Shown here piece by piece: positions 21,095 through 33,162 of a stretch of DNA of 64,000 bases (positions are counted from its first letter, which is position 1; each line of letters opens with the position of its first letter). The notes below the pieces were generated by a model. It was not told the DNA's origin. It searched no databases and was given only the letters and a program-made list of their open reading frames with translations. Source of the DNA: Alligator mississippiensis (lineage: Eukaryota; Chordata; Crocodylia; Alligatoridae); the NCBI RefSeq assembly GCF_030867095.1, contig NC_081827.1, positions 25,172,001-25,236,000 on the forward strand. The letters run 5' to 3'. A program made the position numbers and the translations under genes.

Positions 21095-22131
21095 CCAGAT
21101 CATCTCACATCAGTGGCTGTGTAACCTCTTCTTGAACACCTGATGGAGAAAAGCCCACAACTTCTAATGATGGAGAGCCCACAACTTCACTAGACAGTCT
21201 ATTCCATTGCTTCACTGTTCTAACGGAGAAGTTTTTCCTAATATTTAATATAAAACTACTTTGCTGCAACTTTAAAGCAGTGGTCCATACCTTACTCTTT
21301 GTAGCAAGATAGAGAAGGTATGCCTCTCTTCTTTATGACAGCTCTTCAAGTATTTGAAGAGTACCATCATGTCCCCTCTTAAAGGGTCTTTTCTGCAAGC
21401 TGAATATGCTTAACTCCTTCACTCTTTCCTCATAAAAGTTTTTCCAAGCCCTTTATCATCTTTGTTGCCTGCCTCTGGACCCTAACTTCTCCACATCCTT
21501 TTTAAAATGTAGAGCCCAAAACTGCAAACAATATTCTAGATGAGGCCTAAGCAGTGCTAAATATAGGGATACTACCACTTCCCATATTCTGCACCTAATA
21601 CTTCTATTGGCGAATATCATTTTAAGATTCATCTTTTGTGCAGCTGCATCACACTGAAGACTCATACTGAGTCTGTGATCTGCCAACATGCTTAAAACCT
21701 TCTCTGTAGTCCTACCACCCAGCCAGGTATCACCCATTTTATATCTGTGCTTTAGATTACTCTTTCTGAGGTGTAGCACCTTGCATTTGTCTGCATTGAG
21801 CATCATCCTGTTAGCTCCAGTCCAGCTTTCTAATCTGTCAAGATCCTTCTGAATTGCACTCCCATCCTCTAATGTGTTCACAATCTTTCTGAGTTTTGTT
21901 ATCTACAAACTTGCTCAAGAAGCTTTCTATGCCAGCATCCAAATTATTAATTAAAATGTTGAACAGCACTGGCCCCAGGACAGAGGCCTGTGGGACTTCA
22001 CTCAAAACTTCCTATCATTCTGACATGGATCCATTTATAATTACCCTTCACTTGTGGCTACTGAGCCAGTTGTCTATCCACCTTAGAGTAGTTTTATCTA
22101 GCCCACATTTCTCCAATTTGTTTATGAGAAG
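21095..22131 (-). mobile_element. Old CR1 LINE, 3' part (left of the CpG-rich insertion)
   Basis: The minus strand at 21456-21881 reads the C-terminal RT region with [31 protein letters not shown] and LRPHLEYCLQFWALHFKKDVEKL, the standard CR1 order. Beyond it (21896-22131) the sequence continues as diverged RT ([10 protein letters not shown] read on the opposite strand is the antisense of the LFNIFINNL motif). Divergence is greater than in the copies at 1.9, 30.6 and 40.3 kb. The element continues at 23052 after a 0.9-kb insertion. Confidence 0.85.
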
Positions 22132-23045
22132 TGTCCCAGGGGAGCGGGGGCACCGGGAGACCCCCGCGGTGGCCAAGGGGTCTGCTTACCTCCCGCAGGG
22201 CCGGAAGACCCGAAGAAACTCCACGCGCCGGCGCGGGCCATCAGCCGGGTGTTTATCTGGCTGCGGCTGAGCGGCGGGGGCGGGGCACGCCGGCCGGGAG
22301 GAACAAAAGGCGGCCCCGCCAAAGCAGCAGGGCGGCTGGAGGGAGAGAGCAGGAGCGCGGAGCTCCAGCGAGCAGGGGATCAGCCGCCACCCGCAGAGTG
22401 CGGGACGCCGCCGGATAGAGGCGGAGCAGGCTGCGAGCAGCGCAGCGGAGAGCCCAGAGGGGCAGAGACAGGGGGAGAAGTCACCCCCAGAGGCGGGGCA
22501 GCAGCCAGCGGGGAACCCAACACCCGAGGCAGCGTGAGGCGTAGCAGCTACCCTGAGAGCGGGGCCAGCTGTAGCCGGTATTGCGGAGCCGCCGGAGTGG
22601 GTAACGGCGGCCGAGACTATTGGGGGAGGCAGAGAGGACGGCTGCCTCCCAAGGAAGGAGGGATCAGGGCAGCACCCTCCAACTGGGTGAGGCATACCCG
22701 GCCCGAAGACAGCCTGTAGGGGCTAGGGTGCCCGAGCCAAGAGAGAGGACGAGACGAGGACGGGTGAGAGGCCAGGACAGGAAGACCTGAGGTGGCGTAT
22801 GGCCGGGGTGTAGGGGAGGACGGAGCCCCGAGAGTACCTGCGAAGAGGCGTGCCGGCACCAGGGGATACCCCAAGGGAAGACCCCCCACTGAGAGAGTCA
22901 TCAAAGTCGTGGCAGGCAAGTTCTGGGGTCCCCCTTAATACCAGCCGGAGTAAACCCTGGGGTGTACCAACGAAGCTCGGGGGCACAAGATCCCGAGCCC
23001 GGGCTAAGGTGGCGCGCGAGCTCCTAATCGAACGGAGGCAGGTAC
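22132..23045. mobile_element. CpG-rich insertion inside CR1, probably an LTR-type element
   Basis: About 910 bp of very GC- and CpG-rich DNA interrupts an otherwise continuous minus-strand CR1. GAGAAG is repeated on both sides (22126-22131 and 23046-23051). The match extends to a 9-bp tatgagaag/tacgagaag with one mismatch, so this is a true insertion with a target duplication. The left end is TGTCCCAGGGG. The right end is GGCAGG or GGCAGGTAC depending on duplication length, not a clean CA. It contains a GC box near 22272-22282 and no poly(A) signal. Open frames on both strands are long because of GC content and show no domain. A solo LTR is the most likely class; a SINE-less host CpG island is excluded by the duplication. 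Confidence 0.6.
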
Positions 23046-23051
23046 GAGAAG

Positions 23052-23715
23052 GTTATGCAGGACCTTGTCAAAAGTCTTCCTGAAGTCCAGATATACCATA
23101 TCCACAGCATTTTCTTCATCTACCCAAATAGTCACTCTATCAAAGAAAGAGAGGTTTGTTTGACATGCTTTTCCTTAGCAAATCCATGCTGGCTGCTTGT
23201 GGTCAACTTTTTCTTTCCAGATGGTTGCAAATGGCCTTTCTTAGAATATGCTCCAGTAACTTTCCAAGTATGGAGGTAAGGCTAGCTGGTCTGCAGTTCC
23301 CCAGATCCTCTATTTTGCCTTTTTGCAAAGGGGGATTACATTGCCTTCTTCCAGTCCTCTGATACCTCACTTGTGCCCTGCAACTTCATGAATATCATTG
23401 CCATGGCTCCAAGATCTCTGTCAGTTTCTTTAGTGCCCTGAGATGACGATCGGCAGGCCCTGATTACTTGAATTCATTCAGACCCATCAAAAATTCTCTG
23501 TCCCTTTTGTTATTTCATCCTTCATCTTATCCCCTTCCTTATCTAAATAATCTTCTGGCTGCAGCCCAATTTTTTTGTGAACACTGAGGCAAAGTAGCTG
23601 TTGAGTAGCTCTGCCTTCTTTGCATCTTCTGTTCAGAGTTCCTCTTGGCTAGTTAACAGTGGACACTATCTTTCTTGGTCTTTCTTTTATGGCCAACAGA
23701 CTTAGAGAACTTTTT
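23052..23715 (-). mobile_element. Old CR1 LINE, upstream part (right of the insertion)
   Basis: This continues the minus-strand CR1 from 22131. The plus strand shows the recognisable antisense of the CR1 RT domain: 'cttgtcaaaagtcttcctga', the 'ttagcaaatccatgctggct' block and 'tctgccttctttgcatcttc'. Stops and frameshifts are frequent, with no long ORF. The 5' end fades near 23715. Confidence 0.8.
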
Positions 23716-26700
23716 TAGTCTATGAGGTCATGAATCCACCTGGTTTCTTAGCATCCTTTCTCTCAGTGCTCTCCATCTCTTGGGGTGGGAGGAACCTATG
23801 TGGCTCTTCACCCAGTGAATGGAGGAAGAGATCATCAGTGCAAGATCTCAGCAGCCCTCTGCTTCATGCACCACAAGTGAGACAAGATCCTGTGACTGGG
23901 GTTCCACACCCGCCCTAGGAGCTTGAGTGGAGCAGGAGCAGTAATAAGCAACATGCATTTCCCTGTGCAGAAGCCAAATGGCTGTGAGCCAGCTTGTGTG
24001 TTCTTTCATGAAAAACTCCCACATCCTTTGTGTGCCAAAGGTTCTCCATATACATGTGCAGAGAAGTCTTCAGGGCAGGACTCATCTTCCTTTGAATCTT
24101 GTGTAGTGCCACCCAAGCAGTGCCACCACATTAGCTTGGTCACTGCCACTAGCTCTTTAAAAACCTCTAGATCATAAACATAATTGGCCTAAATTGAAAC
24201 ATTCCCTGACAGATTTCCCACCTGCTACCTCTTTCTCTCCACTTTCACTTCAAATCTCCTTTGCCCACCCAGTCTCGGCATCCCAAACTTCCAGAGTGGC
24301 AATGGGTGTGTCTGATCAGTTTTTAATGTGCCTTATGTAGACACTGCATTTGAAATGCCCTCCCAGACACTTTTCAAGTCTCACCTTAAATCCTGTTTGG
24401 CCAATAAGCAAAGAGGGATACACCACAGATATTTAATGGGAGAAGGAACTGGAAAAGCAGAAATGTGGGGAAACTAGTGGAAAGTAAGATAAATAGATAT
24501 GTTGGCAAAGTCATTGTAGTTTTTGTCTTCCATAGAAGGTCTCATGTCATGAGACAGTGCTGGACACTGCTAATGCTCTTTATGGATTTCAGAGGGAGAG
24601 GAAGAGTTAATTCAGCAGAGAATAGAGAATTTCCTCTGCCTGATAGAGCAGAGGAAGTTCAGGGAATAGACCACAGTATCCCTCTCAACTTAACTGTTCA
24701 GAATCTCTGATACTATTCTCTCCCAGCTGCCAGTGGGTGAATATTTATCGTCCCAATATACTGGCTGCATAGTAGGTCTTCTACTACCTTGAAAGAGTTT
24801 CTTTTTCCTCATAGGTTATGAACAGATGTCACATTTGTCCTGGGATTGTACAGATGTACCCATCCACTGTTCCACTTAGCATGCTGGATATACCAATACT
24901 TTTTCCTGGGACATGTATGTTTGTACAGTTCCAGAGACAAGCCTGTCAGGCTGTGTGCTCTGATCAGCCATCTACTGGTGAAGACACAGCAATGTAGCTT
25001 GGAAGGGTGACGCATGTAAATGACCGTGCCAATCCTGTTTTAATTTGGATCAAATAAGACATTTGTTTACAGCCTTACTGTATAACTAGTAGTGCACTCA
25101 GGGTGCCAGGTTCTTATTCAAACAAAGCAGGTGTGCATACAATCCCTATTTTTTTTAATCAGTTGCACCAAAAAAAAATAACACCAAACATAAAGGATTA
25201 AGAAGAAAGAATGCCTTCTCTTTCTTTTTTCATTCTGCTCCACCCTCACCATATCTTTTTTGGCTTAAACCCATTTCTCTCATTCAGATAGTTCTATAAT
25301 AGAAAGTGCATTGTTCACCAACAACTTATCAGATATTGAATGTATAAATATTAGAATCAACTTCAAAAGATCAATCCAGTTGTAGTGGTTGGTGCATTAT
25401 GTTCTGAAAATATACATGATGAAAGACAATATTTTCTTTTAACAGTATGGGAACTCCAGTGTTCAGAGACTGCAAATCAGTTTCTTCTTTGCTTTAATTA
25501 TCTGTAATATCCTCTGGATAATGTTAGCTACCTAAAGATGTTTGGCTATTAAGCCAGAATTATATTGAGATGATACATTTTTAGTGTCAAATTATATTAC
25601 AAGCAACATGACAGACTTCTGCAGAGTTTAAAAAAATGCAATTCAGTTATATTTCTTCCACACACACCATCCCATGTAAGTTAACGCATATCCAATTTCA
25701 TGCTGTTTGCATTGTGAATACAGACACTAGAATACATAAATACACTTAATAAATACACATAAAATATACTTGTAAATGCTTTCATTACCAATTTGTAAGT
25801 GGTTTTGAGAAATTAAACGTATCAAAACAACAAAAACAAGAAATAAAACCAAATACCCATTTATAAAGTTGTACACAGCTGTAATGAATACAAATTATCC
25901 AAATCAGCTGATTAAGGATAGAACCCATTTATGGTGAAAGTTAAGTGAAAAACCACTGGCCTTTTCTGCTATTGAGCATCTGTCCATCAAATGTTCTAGC
26001 AGAACTAATTCAATGTTTTGGAACACAGAAAATTTAGTGTTGGATTTAATCAGGCTCATTAATTGATTCAAATCACTAACCCAACTGGATAAATTCATGG
26101 ATGAAGACTTTCTACACGATTCACCATTTTGCTGTTGGAAAACTTGGGGCCCGATCCTTTTCCACCTACTAAGTACCTAATGGAACTTAGATGCCTAAGT
26201 GTGATCCTAGTTCACCATTTTCTAGTCCCTGAGAAACTACTATTGTATCTATTTCTGTAATGTGCCATCATCTTAGCCTTACAAATAAATCACAAAACCA
26301 GTGAGGACTCACTTGGCTTTTGCAGTCATGGCCTTTCTGGAACTTAAAACGAGGTGGAATAAGATCATATTTGGGCATTTAAATCTGGTGAAGCAGAGTC
26401 TGACCCTTGGAGGTGAAGCTAATTCCATCTGCAACAGAATTACCTCTGAGAAGTATTTCAGCTGAGGAATCATCTGGGCAGAGTGAAATAGGTGGCATAC
26501 CTGGCTCCACCATCCCATAACCTCTGCTGTAGAACTTGCAGTTTCCCACTTTGAAAACACTTTTTTCCAAGTTAATTATCCTACATCTGCCAATGCAGGT
26601 GCAAAGGGAGAATCCAGTCAATAACAATCAAGTAGTTGCAACAGTAATAATACAGACTGATAATCCCCATAAAAGGAGAAGAACAGCAACACAGGAAGGG

Positions 26701-27618
26701 AGGCCAACAGCTGTATTGTTGCATGCTAGGAAGTATTTCTACAGGTGGGCTGAACATTAAACCAGGTACTTAAGTGGTTGAGATAAACTGGCATCAAGAA
26801 GCTTAGGGCTGTATTTGAAAATAATTTGCTCTTTTCTTGTTTATTATCAGGCAGAGTCCAAGATCTAGAGGGGCCAACCATTTCTAGCAATCAGTCTACA
26901 GATTCAAACCAAGAGTTTTGAGTTTACAGCATTTCTCTAACTAACATTGGAATAATAAATATGATAAAATATGAAAACATTTCCTGAAGCATTTGTCTTA
27001 AGTTCATTTCTATTCTGGTGGCGAAAAAATATTGGGAGATTACTATTTGGGATATCAATTATCTTGTTTTATCTCTTTCCCACAGTTTTAAAAACCCCAT
27101 CATTTTTCAACATGGAGTGAAATCCTGGCTCCAATTAAATCTATGGGGCAGGTTTTCACCTGTAGAGTAAATGAAGTCTTGAAATGGAATGAGAAAGTTA
27201 CCAGAGTATATAGTAATAGACACCTTGTAATAATTTATAAACTCATTGACATGGATATATAGAAATGTTTCTAGTTTGACAGAACAAATCCTACTATTTA
27301 TCATCAGCGTACAGTCTAAATCAATCATCCACACTTCAGTCACCTTGCTCATTCTCTTACTCTGCTGATTCAGCTGTAAATTCTATGTTACTGATTAGAG
27401 TCTTTCAAAAAGGACAAAGTAATCAGTTGAAGGATAGTAGTGCTGCCCACTGAGCCCACTATGAAGGGGGCTCACATACTGTACACACCTTATTTTAGTC
27501 ACTCACTCATTTTAGTCCCCCTAACTTGCTACAAATTTGGTTTCCTTTCACTTTCATTGTTGAAAATTATTTATATTGGAAAAAATAAGAAAGCTGATGT
27601 TCTAAATGATGTATTTCA
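23716..27618. other. Apparently single-copy AT-rich DNA with minor relics
   Basis: No gene is recognised. Around 24335-24410 the plus strand reads EMPSQTLFKSHLKSCL, a phrase like the C-terminal end of L2-type LINE proteins (LP..LFK..LK..L). Around 26150-26215 'ggggcccgatccttttccac' resembles an old sauropsid repeat. The rest shows nothing I can support. Confidence 0.4.
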
Positions 27619-27772
27619 AAGCAGAAGGCAGGGTAGAGGTTTACCTTATAGACTAAGTGAATCAGAGATGAATAAGTATCAGAAATGAACTGAAGTGAGC
27701 TGCTGTTCACAAAAGCTTATACCTCTCTGATTCACTTAGTCTATAAGGTGCACCTCTACCCGCCTTCTGCTT
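27619..27772. repeat. Inverted repeat built from two SINE-like 3' halves
   Basis: The left arm 27619-27668 and right arm 27724-27772 are reverse complements over 49-50 bases, with two mismatches and one 1-base indel. The loop holds 'gtgagctgctgttcac' followed by 'aaaagcttat', the conserved phrase of a SINE-like repeat common in turtles and crocodilians. The right arm continues that repeat in normal order ('tagtctataaggtgcacctc', then 'tttcagactaac'); the left arm is an inverted copy of its 3' part. Confidence 0.75.
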
Positions 27773-27789
27773 AATTTCAGACTAACTTT

Positions 27790-29165
27790 AAAAGGAGGAA
27801 ACTCGCATCATTGTAAGTTTCCTGCATAACTCATTTTTGTGTCCCTCATTTTGGGTCTCTCATGTCCTCTGCCCTTTCTGAGGAACTCTGCAGCTTGAGA
27901 GATACACAGGCAAGGTTGGAAATATTGAATAAGAAAGGCATCAGCCAATAAGTATTTAACACAGCGCCAAAAAATTACACTGTTGATTGAAGTATACATT
28001 TAACTAATGTAAGTGAAAATATGTATTATCCCACTTGCAACACACAACAGTACCAACATCTAATCCTGTCACAGAATTATGGTGTACCAGGATATTTATC
28101 AAGGTTTTTGCCTCTGCAGATGTAAGTCAGGACATTTGCCCAATATGGACAATAAAAATGTAATACTTATTCAGTATTTCACTCAAGGTTATCCCCAACA
28201 GCTTTTGTAATCAATGTTAGGCACAAGTGTTACTAGAGAGTGCTAAAGCCATGGAAGAAGGAAATGCAATTATGCAAGAATATCCTTTATGGATAGTAGC
28301 TGTCTTTTACTTGTATGCCTAGTCTGTTAACACCTAGCATAGTAAGACCCAGACTTGATTGTGGCCTCCAAGCACTTTTTAAAGAAAACATCAGTGTCAT
28401 CAGGGGAAGAATCACTAAGTCATAGTAACATAGTCAATATCAGTAACAATATTTTTTTTTAGTTAAGGAAATTTTCATACATGTTTCCAGCTCAGTAACT
28501 TAAAAAATGGTTATGTGACTAACTATATCAAGTGTTTCACTGAAACTAATAGGTAATTCAAACTTGTGGAGTTACTTCAATCATACAGTAAAAATGCTGC
28601 ATTTGGTCCAATTTCTGTAATCATAAAAAGATCAATGCATTTCATTCCCGCACTGGCCAGTGTTGAAAGGAGCAAAGTCTAAAGAGGCCGACTAGACTGG
28701 TCCAATCCTCATGCATTATTAATACTGCTTGGTGTGTTAACTTTAATGAACACCTTTGGGGAAGTTTAAACTTGATGCCGGAAGCCTTACCAACCTGCCC
28801 AAATAAGAGAAACAGACGTCTCTACTATGTGCCACATGGTAAAAGAAAGAAGTTGAATATTTTTTTGTGCTTATTCTGCACCCTTAGGACGTCCTGAAGA
28901 GTCTACCCAGGTCCTTCATTCACCTTCAAATCTCACAAGTCTCCAGGCACAAAGAATATAAATGTCCAGACTTCAAATGCCACTAGATGCATTCCTCCTT
29001 CTATTTATCCCCCAGGTATACAAGGCATTAAAACCCCTTTTCATATTGTTGTAGGTGAATTTCCTAATTGTTCTTCCTGCACAGAAAGCCAGATTCAAGT
29101 TTCAGATGTCTATTTCTCTCTAATGTATGACAGCAATTATGTACCAACAAAATTATGGACAGCAT
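27790..29165. other. No feature recognised
   Basis: This is AT-rich, apparently single-copy sequence without coding signal on either strand. Confidence 0.4.
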
Positions 29166-29176
29166 TTGGTCTAAAG

Positions 29177-29434
29177 CAGTAGAATCTTTTTACACTCAAG
29201 GCACCCCTGCATAACTTTTGTGAATTGAGCAGCACCCCATTTCAAAGCTAACATGTATTACAGTGCTTACCTCTTTGCAGAAGGGCCAGACAATAGGGGT
29301 GGGGGAATGGCTGGGGAGAGTCATGAGCCTGAGCCCACTTATCTACTTATGACCTCATACCTCATGGCACCCTCAGAAGGATCTTGTGGCCCCAGGATGC
29401 CCTGGGACTCTGGTTGAAAGGGTTCGAATCTCTG
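29177..29434. mobile_element. hAT MITE-like remnant
   Basis: The left end 'cagtagaatctttttacact' followed by 'caaggcacccc', and the right part 'ggcaccctcagaagg' to 'gggttcgaatctctg', follow the pattern of the widespread MITE type whose ends read CAGTGGTTCTCAAAC. A related copy is at 60425-60684. I could not find a convincing 8-bp duplication, so the right boundary is approximate. Confidence 0.4.
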
Positions 29435-29835
29435 CACTCTTTGTACTCTGTTTGTGTGTACAAAATGGAATTTGCTTTTGATTACTCCTAGTGTTTCCAT
29501 TCAGGTAAGTGTAGCTGGGACATTATCCATGGCTTGCTATTTTGGAAAATGCTTCCTGTATTTTGTTGCTTAGATTTTGACTCATCTCAATTACTGATGA
29601 AAAGGAAATTCATACATTGTTATTGTCCCCTGTTCAGTCCTGCCCTATAACCTGGAGTGCTTTAAATGGGACTGCGTTAGCTGCAGACTCCTTGATGTTA
29701 TGGAAGGTTGTGGAGGAAGAGCAGGGCTCAGACCTTGGACTACTTTGAGGACTAGTACCAGGACATTAAAGCTTATCTGGTATTGGACAGGAAATTAACA
29801 TAATTTGAGGAGCTATGATTTGCTTCTATTGGATA

Positions 29836-29950
29836 CCATATTTTCTCACAGATAATGCACTCCCCCCCCCCCCAAAAAAAAACCCAACAAAAAAAAACCC
29901 AACAACCCAACAGCTGGGGAAAATTGGAGTGTGCATTAAATGCGAGGAAA
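29836..29950. mobile_element. TA-flanked MITE, right end truncated
   Basis: After TA (29834-29835) comes CCATATTTTCTCACAGATAA, with 'tgcactcc' matched inverted by 'ggagtgtgcattaaatgcga' near 29925-29944. The start is shared with the complete element at 57178-57583. The right end is cut by the adjoining CR1. Poly-C and poly-A runs at 29861-29902 are internal. Confidence 0.5.
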
Positions 29951-30562
29951 AGGGCTCCCCACAGGTCCAGAAACACTGGACCAATACAAGCTGGGTACCA
30001 ACTGGCTAAGCAGCAGTTGTGCAGAAAAGGACCTGGGGTTACAGTGAGCTGAATATGAGCCAGCAGTGTGCCCTCGTTGTGAAGAAGACTAATGGTATAC
30101 TGGGCTGCATTAGTACAAGCATTGCTGGCAAAGTGAGGGAAGTGCCCTCTGTTTGGCACTGGTGAGGCCACATCTGAAGTAGTGTGTCCAGTTTTGGGTC
30201 CCCCAATACAGGAAGTATGCAGACAAATTGGAGAGAGTTCAGCGGAGGGCAACAAAAATGGTTAGGGGTCTGGGGCACATGACTTATGAGGAGAGGCTGA
30301 GGGAACTGGGCTTATTTAGTCTAGAGAAGGGAAGACTGAGGGGGGATTTAATAGTAGCTTTCAACTACCTGATGGGTGGTTTCAAAGAGGATGGAGCTGG
30401 ACTGTTCTCAGTGGTGGCAAATAACAGAATAAGGAGCAATGGTCTCAAGTTGCAGCAAGGGAAGTTTAGGCTGGATATTAGGAAAACTTTCTCACCAGGA
30501 GGGTGAGAGAAAGGGTGAGTAAAGCACTGGAACAGGTTACCCAGACAGGTTGAGGAATCTCC
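29951..30562 (+). mobile_element. CR1 LINE 3' fragment, plus strand
   Basis: The plus strand at 30228-30506 reads [41 protein letters not shown] and [12 protein letters not shown], the C-terminal end of CR1 ORF2. Upstream, the phrase 'cagcagtgtgccctcgttgt' also belongs to this family. Both ends are truncated; on the right it stops where a minus-strand CR1 begins. The C-terminal wording differs from the 40.3-kb copy, so it is a different subfamily. Confidence 0.85.
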
Positions 30563-32795
30563 ATCATAGATTCATCGATTGTAAGGGCCTGGAAGGGACC
30601 TTGCATGATCTGTAGGTCCAGCACCTATGCACCAGATAGGAAAGACAACTGGGGTCAGATGAACCCAGCAAGATGACCATCCAGTCTCCTCTTGAAGATT
30701 TCCAGGGTAGGTGATTGCACCACCTCTGGAGGGAATTTTTTCCACAGTCTCGACACCCTGACTGTGAAGAGGTTTTTCCTATAGTTAAACCTGAAAAGGT
30801 CTTCCAGGAGTTTGTGGCCATTAGTTCTGGTTTTCCTCAAGGGTGCCCTGGTGAACAGTTATTTGCTGAGCCCTTGATGTATTCCTGTGATGTAGCAGTA
30901 AGCTGCTAGCAAGTCCCCTCTCAGCCTTCTCCTTTTTAGGGCAAAGAGGCCCAAGTCCCTCAGTCTTTCCTTGTATGGCTTGCCTTGCAAGCCTCTCATC
31001 ATATAGGTGGCTCTCTTCTCTGGACTCTCTCAAGCTTTTCCATGTACTTGGTGAAGTGTAGCACCCAGAACTGGACGCAGTACTCCAGCTGCAGTGTCAC
31101 CAATGCTGAGTAAAGAGGAAGAATCACTTCTTTGGTTTTCCTGGAGATGCATCAGTTGATGCATGCCAGAGTATTGTTTGCCCTGCTGGCTACAGAATCG
31201 CACTGATGGCTCATGTTCATACTGTGGTCTAATATTACCCCCAGGTCCCTTTCAGTCGTGGTCAGTCAGTATGGCACCACCAAGCCTGTAAGTATGTTGG
31301 GGATTGTTCATCCCCAGATGGAGCACTTTACACGTCTCAATATTGAACTTCATCTGGTTCCAATCTGCCCCACTTGCCAGCCTGTCTAGGTCCCCCTGTA
31401 TCTGCAATATATTTTCAAGCATGACCGCGCTCCCCCATAACTTGGTGTCATCTGCAAACTTGGCCAGTGAGTTCTTCACCCCCACATCCAAATCATTGAT
31501 AAAGATGTTGAAAAGCACTAGACCAAGCACCAACCCCTGAGAGACACCACTGGCCACTTCTCGCCAGGATTACACAGATCCGTTTGTTAGAACTCTCTGG
31601 GTCCTACCCCGCAGCCAGCTTCTTACCAACCTGTTGAGCAGTTAAGTCCGCAGTCCTCCAATTTTCCCATGAGAACATCATGGGATACCAGATCAAAGAC
31701 CTTTTGGAAGTCTAAGTCCACAATGTCGACCTCCTCTCTCTCTTATCCAGGTGGTGAGTTACATGGTCATAGAAGGAGATGAGATTGGTAAGACAAGATC
31801 TGCCCATGATGAAGTCATGCTGGCTGTCATTCAGAAACTTACCTTCTGCAAGTGTATTGCACATAGATTCCTTGATGATTTTTTCCAGGATTTTCCATGG
31901 GATAGAAGTTAACCTAATTGGCCTTTAGTTGCCTGCATCCTCTCTCCCCCACTTCTTGAAGATGGGCACAACACTGGCTCTCTTCCAGGCTTCAGGGACC
32001 TCCCCCAAGCACCACAAATTTGGAAGAGTTTCGCCAGAGATCACGTGATGACTTCAGCCAGCTTCTTCAGCGCTCTCAGAGCAAGTTCACCCAGCCCTGT
32101 TGACTTATAACTGTCTAATTTTTCTAACTCAATGTCAACAGTAGGAAGGCAGTCATTCCCACTATGCCCATTTTGAACCTTATCTAGTATGATTTTCCCC
32201 TTAGTCTGGTAAAATACCGAAGCAAAGTAGTCATTCAGGAGTTCAGTTTTCTCCTCACTGATGGCAACCAGCTGTCTTGAGTTGTTAAGCAATGGCCCCA
32301 TGCTTCCACTTGTTTTCCTTCTGTTCCCTATATACCTAAAGAAGGACTTATTGTCCTGGATTTTTGTTGCTAGTTTTAATTCAAGCTGTTTGACTCTCCC
32401 AAGCTTCCATTGTTTGCATGCCTCTTTATTCTTTTTCAAGAGAACCATGGTCATATTCCTATTAAGCCAAGAGGGCTTCCCAGCCCTTCTGCTACCTTTC
32501 CTCCGCATGGGAATAGACTTCTTTTGTGCTTCGAGGATTGTGTCCTTGAGGAACGACCACTGTTCATGCACTCTTTTCGCCTTCGGTTCCTTTCACCGCA
32601 GCGCTTCCCCTACTATTGCCCTGAGCCTGCTGAAATTTACTTTTTTGAAGTCCAGAACTCCAACCCTGACAGCTGATTTGTCTGCCTTGAGACAGACAGT
32701 GAACATAATGGTTTTATGGTCGCTGTTGACCAGGCTATCCTCTATATTTAAGTCACTCACCAAATCATTTCCTTTGGCCAAGACCAAGTCTAGGA
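30563..32795 (-). mobile_element. CR1 LINE, 5'-truncated, minus strand
   Basis: The tail at 30567-30620 is the typical CR1 3' end ('catagattcatcgattgtaa', then 'gggcctggaagggacctt'). Minus-strand pieces, from 5' to 3': 32787-32593 ends the endonuclease with NSDHKTIMFTV (the SDH catalytic box is present). 32571-32041 is the linker and RT start (WLNRNM, KSFFRYIGNRRK, ELLNDYFASVF). 31557-31252 carries the GVSQG motif and the [10 protein letters not shown] catalytic box. 30840-30655 is the C-terminus. Several frameshifts separate them. It begins inside the endonuclease, so it is about three quarters of the full length. Confidence 0.9.
31252..32787 (-). pseudogene. CR1 ORF2 remnant (endonuclease end and reverse transcriptase)
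   Basis: This is the decayed coding part of the minus-strand CR1. The FADD box for metal binding is intact at about 31446-31435, and the endonuclease SDH triplet at about 32725-32717. Stops and frameshifts between 31560 and 32040 interrupt the RT core. In the family this protein nicks DNA and primes reverse transcription of CR1 RNA; this copy cannot make it. Confidence 0.8.
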
Positions 32796-32879
32796 GTCTA
32801 GGAGAGCATTACCTCTGGTTGGCCCATGCAATGCAGGCCCCAGCTCTAGAGATCCCAGACCTCTGGTACTTACCCATAC

Positions 32880-32952
32880 TCCACAGTAAGATAAGTTTCC
32901 CTTTTTGGGCCCTTCCAAAAATAGGGTGTGTGTTACATTCAGGGGCATGATA
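32880..32952. repeat. Short DNA-transposon end relic
   Basis: The phrase 'ttttgggcccttccaaaaat' followed by 'agggtgtgtgttacattcag' looks like the inner terminal part of the same broad TIR type seen at 57178 and 4058. It is too short to place firmly. Confidence 0.25.
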
Positions 32953-32954
32953 TA

Positions 32955-33160
32955 CAGTATAACCTCATAAAAAATACACTATATCAGGGAGTAGCGGCAG
33001 CCAGTCCCAGAGCAGCAGAGGGAGAAGCTTTCACACAGTGGCTGCCGCCACCATCCCCCCCCCGCCCAGGCCAGCCGCTGCACTGATTTAAAAACCTGGA
33101 ATTTTCACATTTCTGGCAGGTGTTTGGTCCCAAGCATGCCGGATTTATGAAGTTATACTG
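32955..33160. mobile_element. Tigger-like MITE (206 bp)
   Basis: The termini CAGTATAACCTCATAAAAAA and, reverse-complemented, CAGTATAACTTCATAAATCC are flanked by TA on both sides (32953-32954, 33161-33162), as in Tc1/mariner-Tigger elements. The GC-rich centre includes a CCCCCCCC run near 33055. Confidence 0.75.
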
Positions 33161-33162
33161 TA

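Noticed and set aside
22186..22719. 169- and 156-codon ORFs on opposite strands
   Set aside because: They sit inside the CpG-rich insertion in CR1; stop codons are rare there by composition and no domain is visible.
29815..30052. Plus-strand ORFs rich in Pro, Lys and Gln
   Set aside because: They read the poly-C/poly-A runs of a truncated MITE and then the start of a CR1 fragment in the wrong frame.
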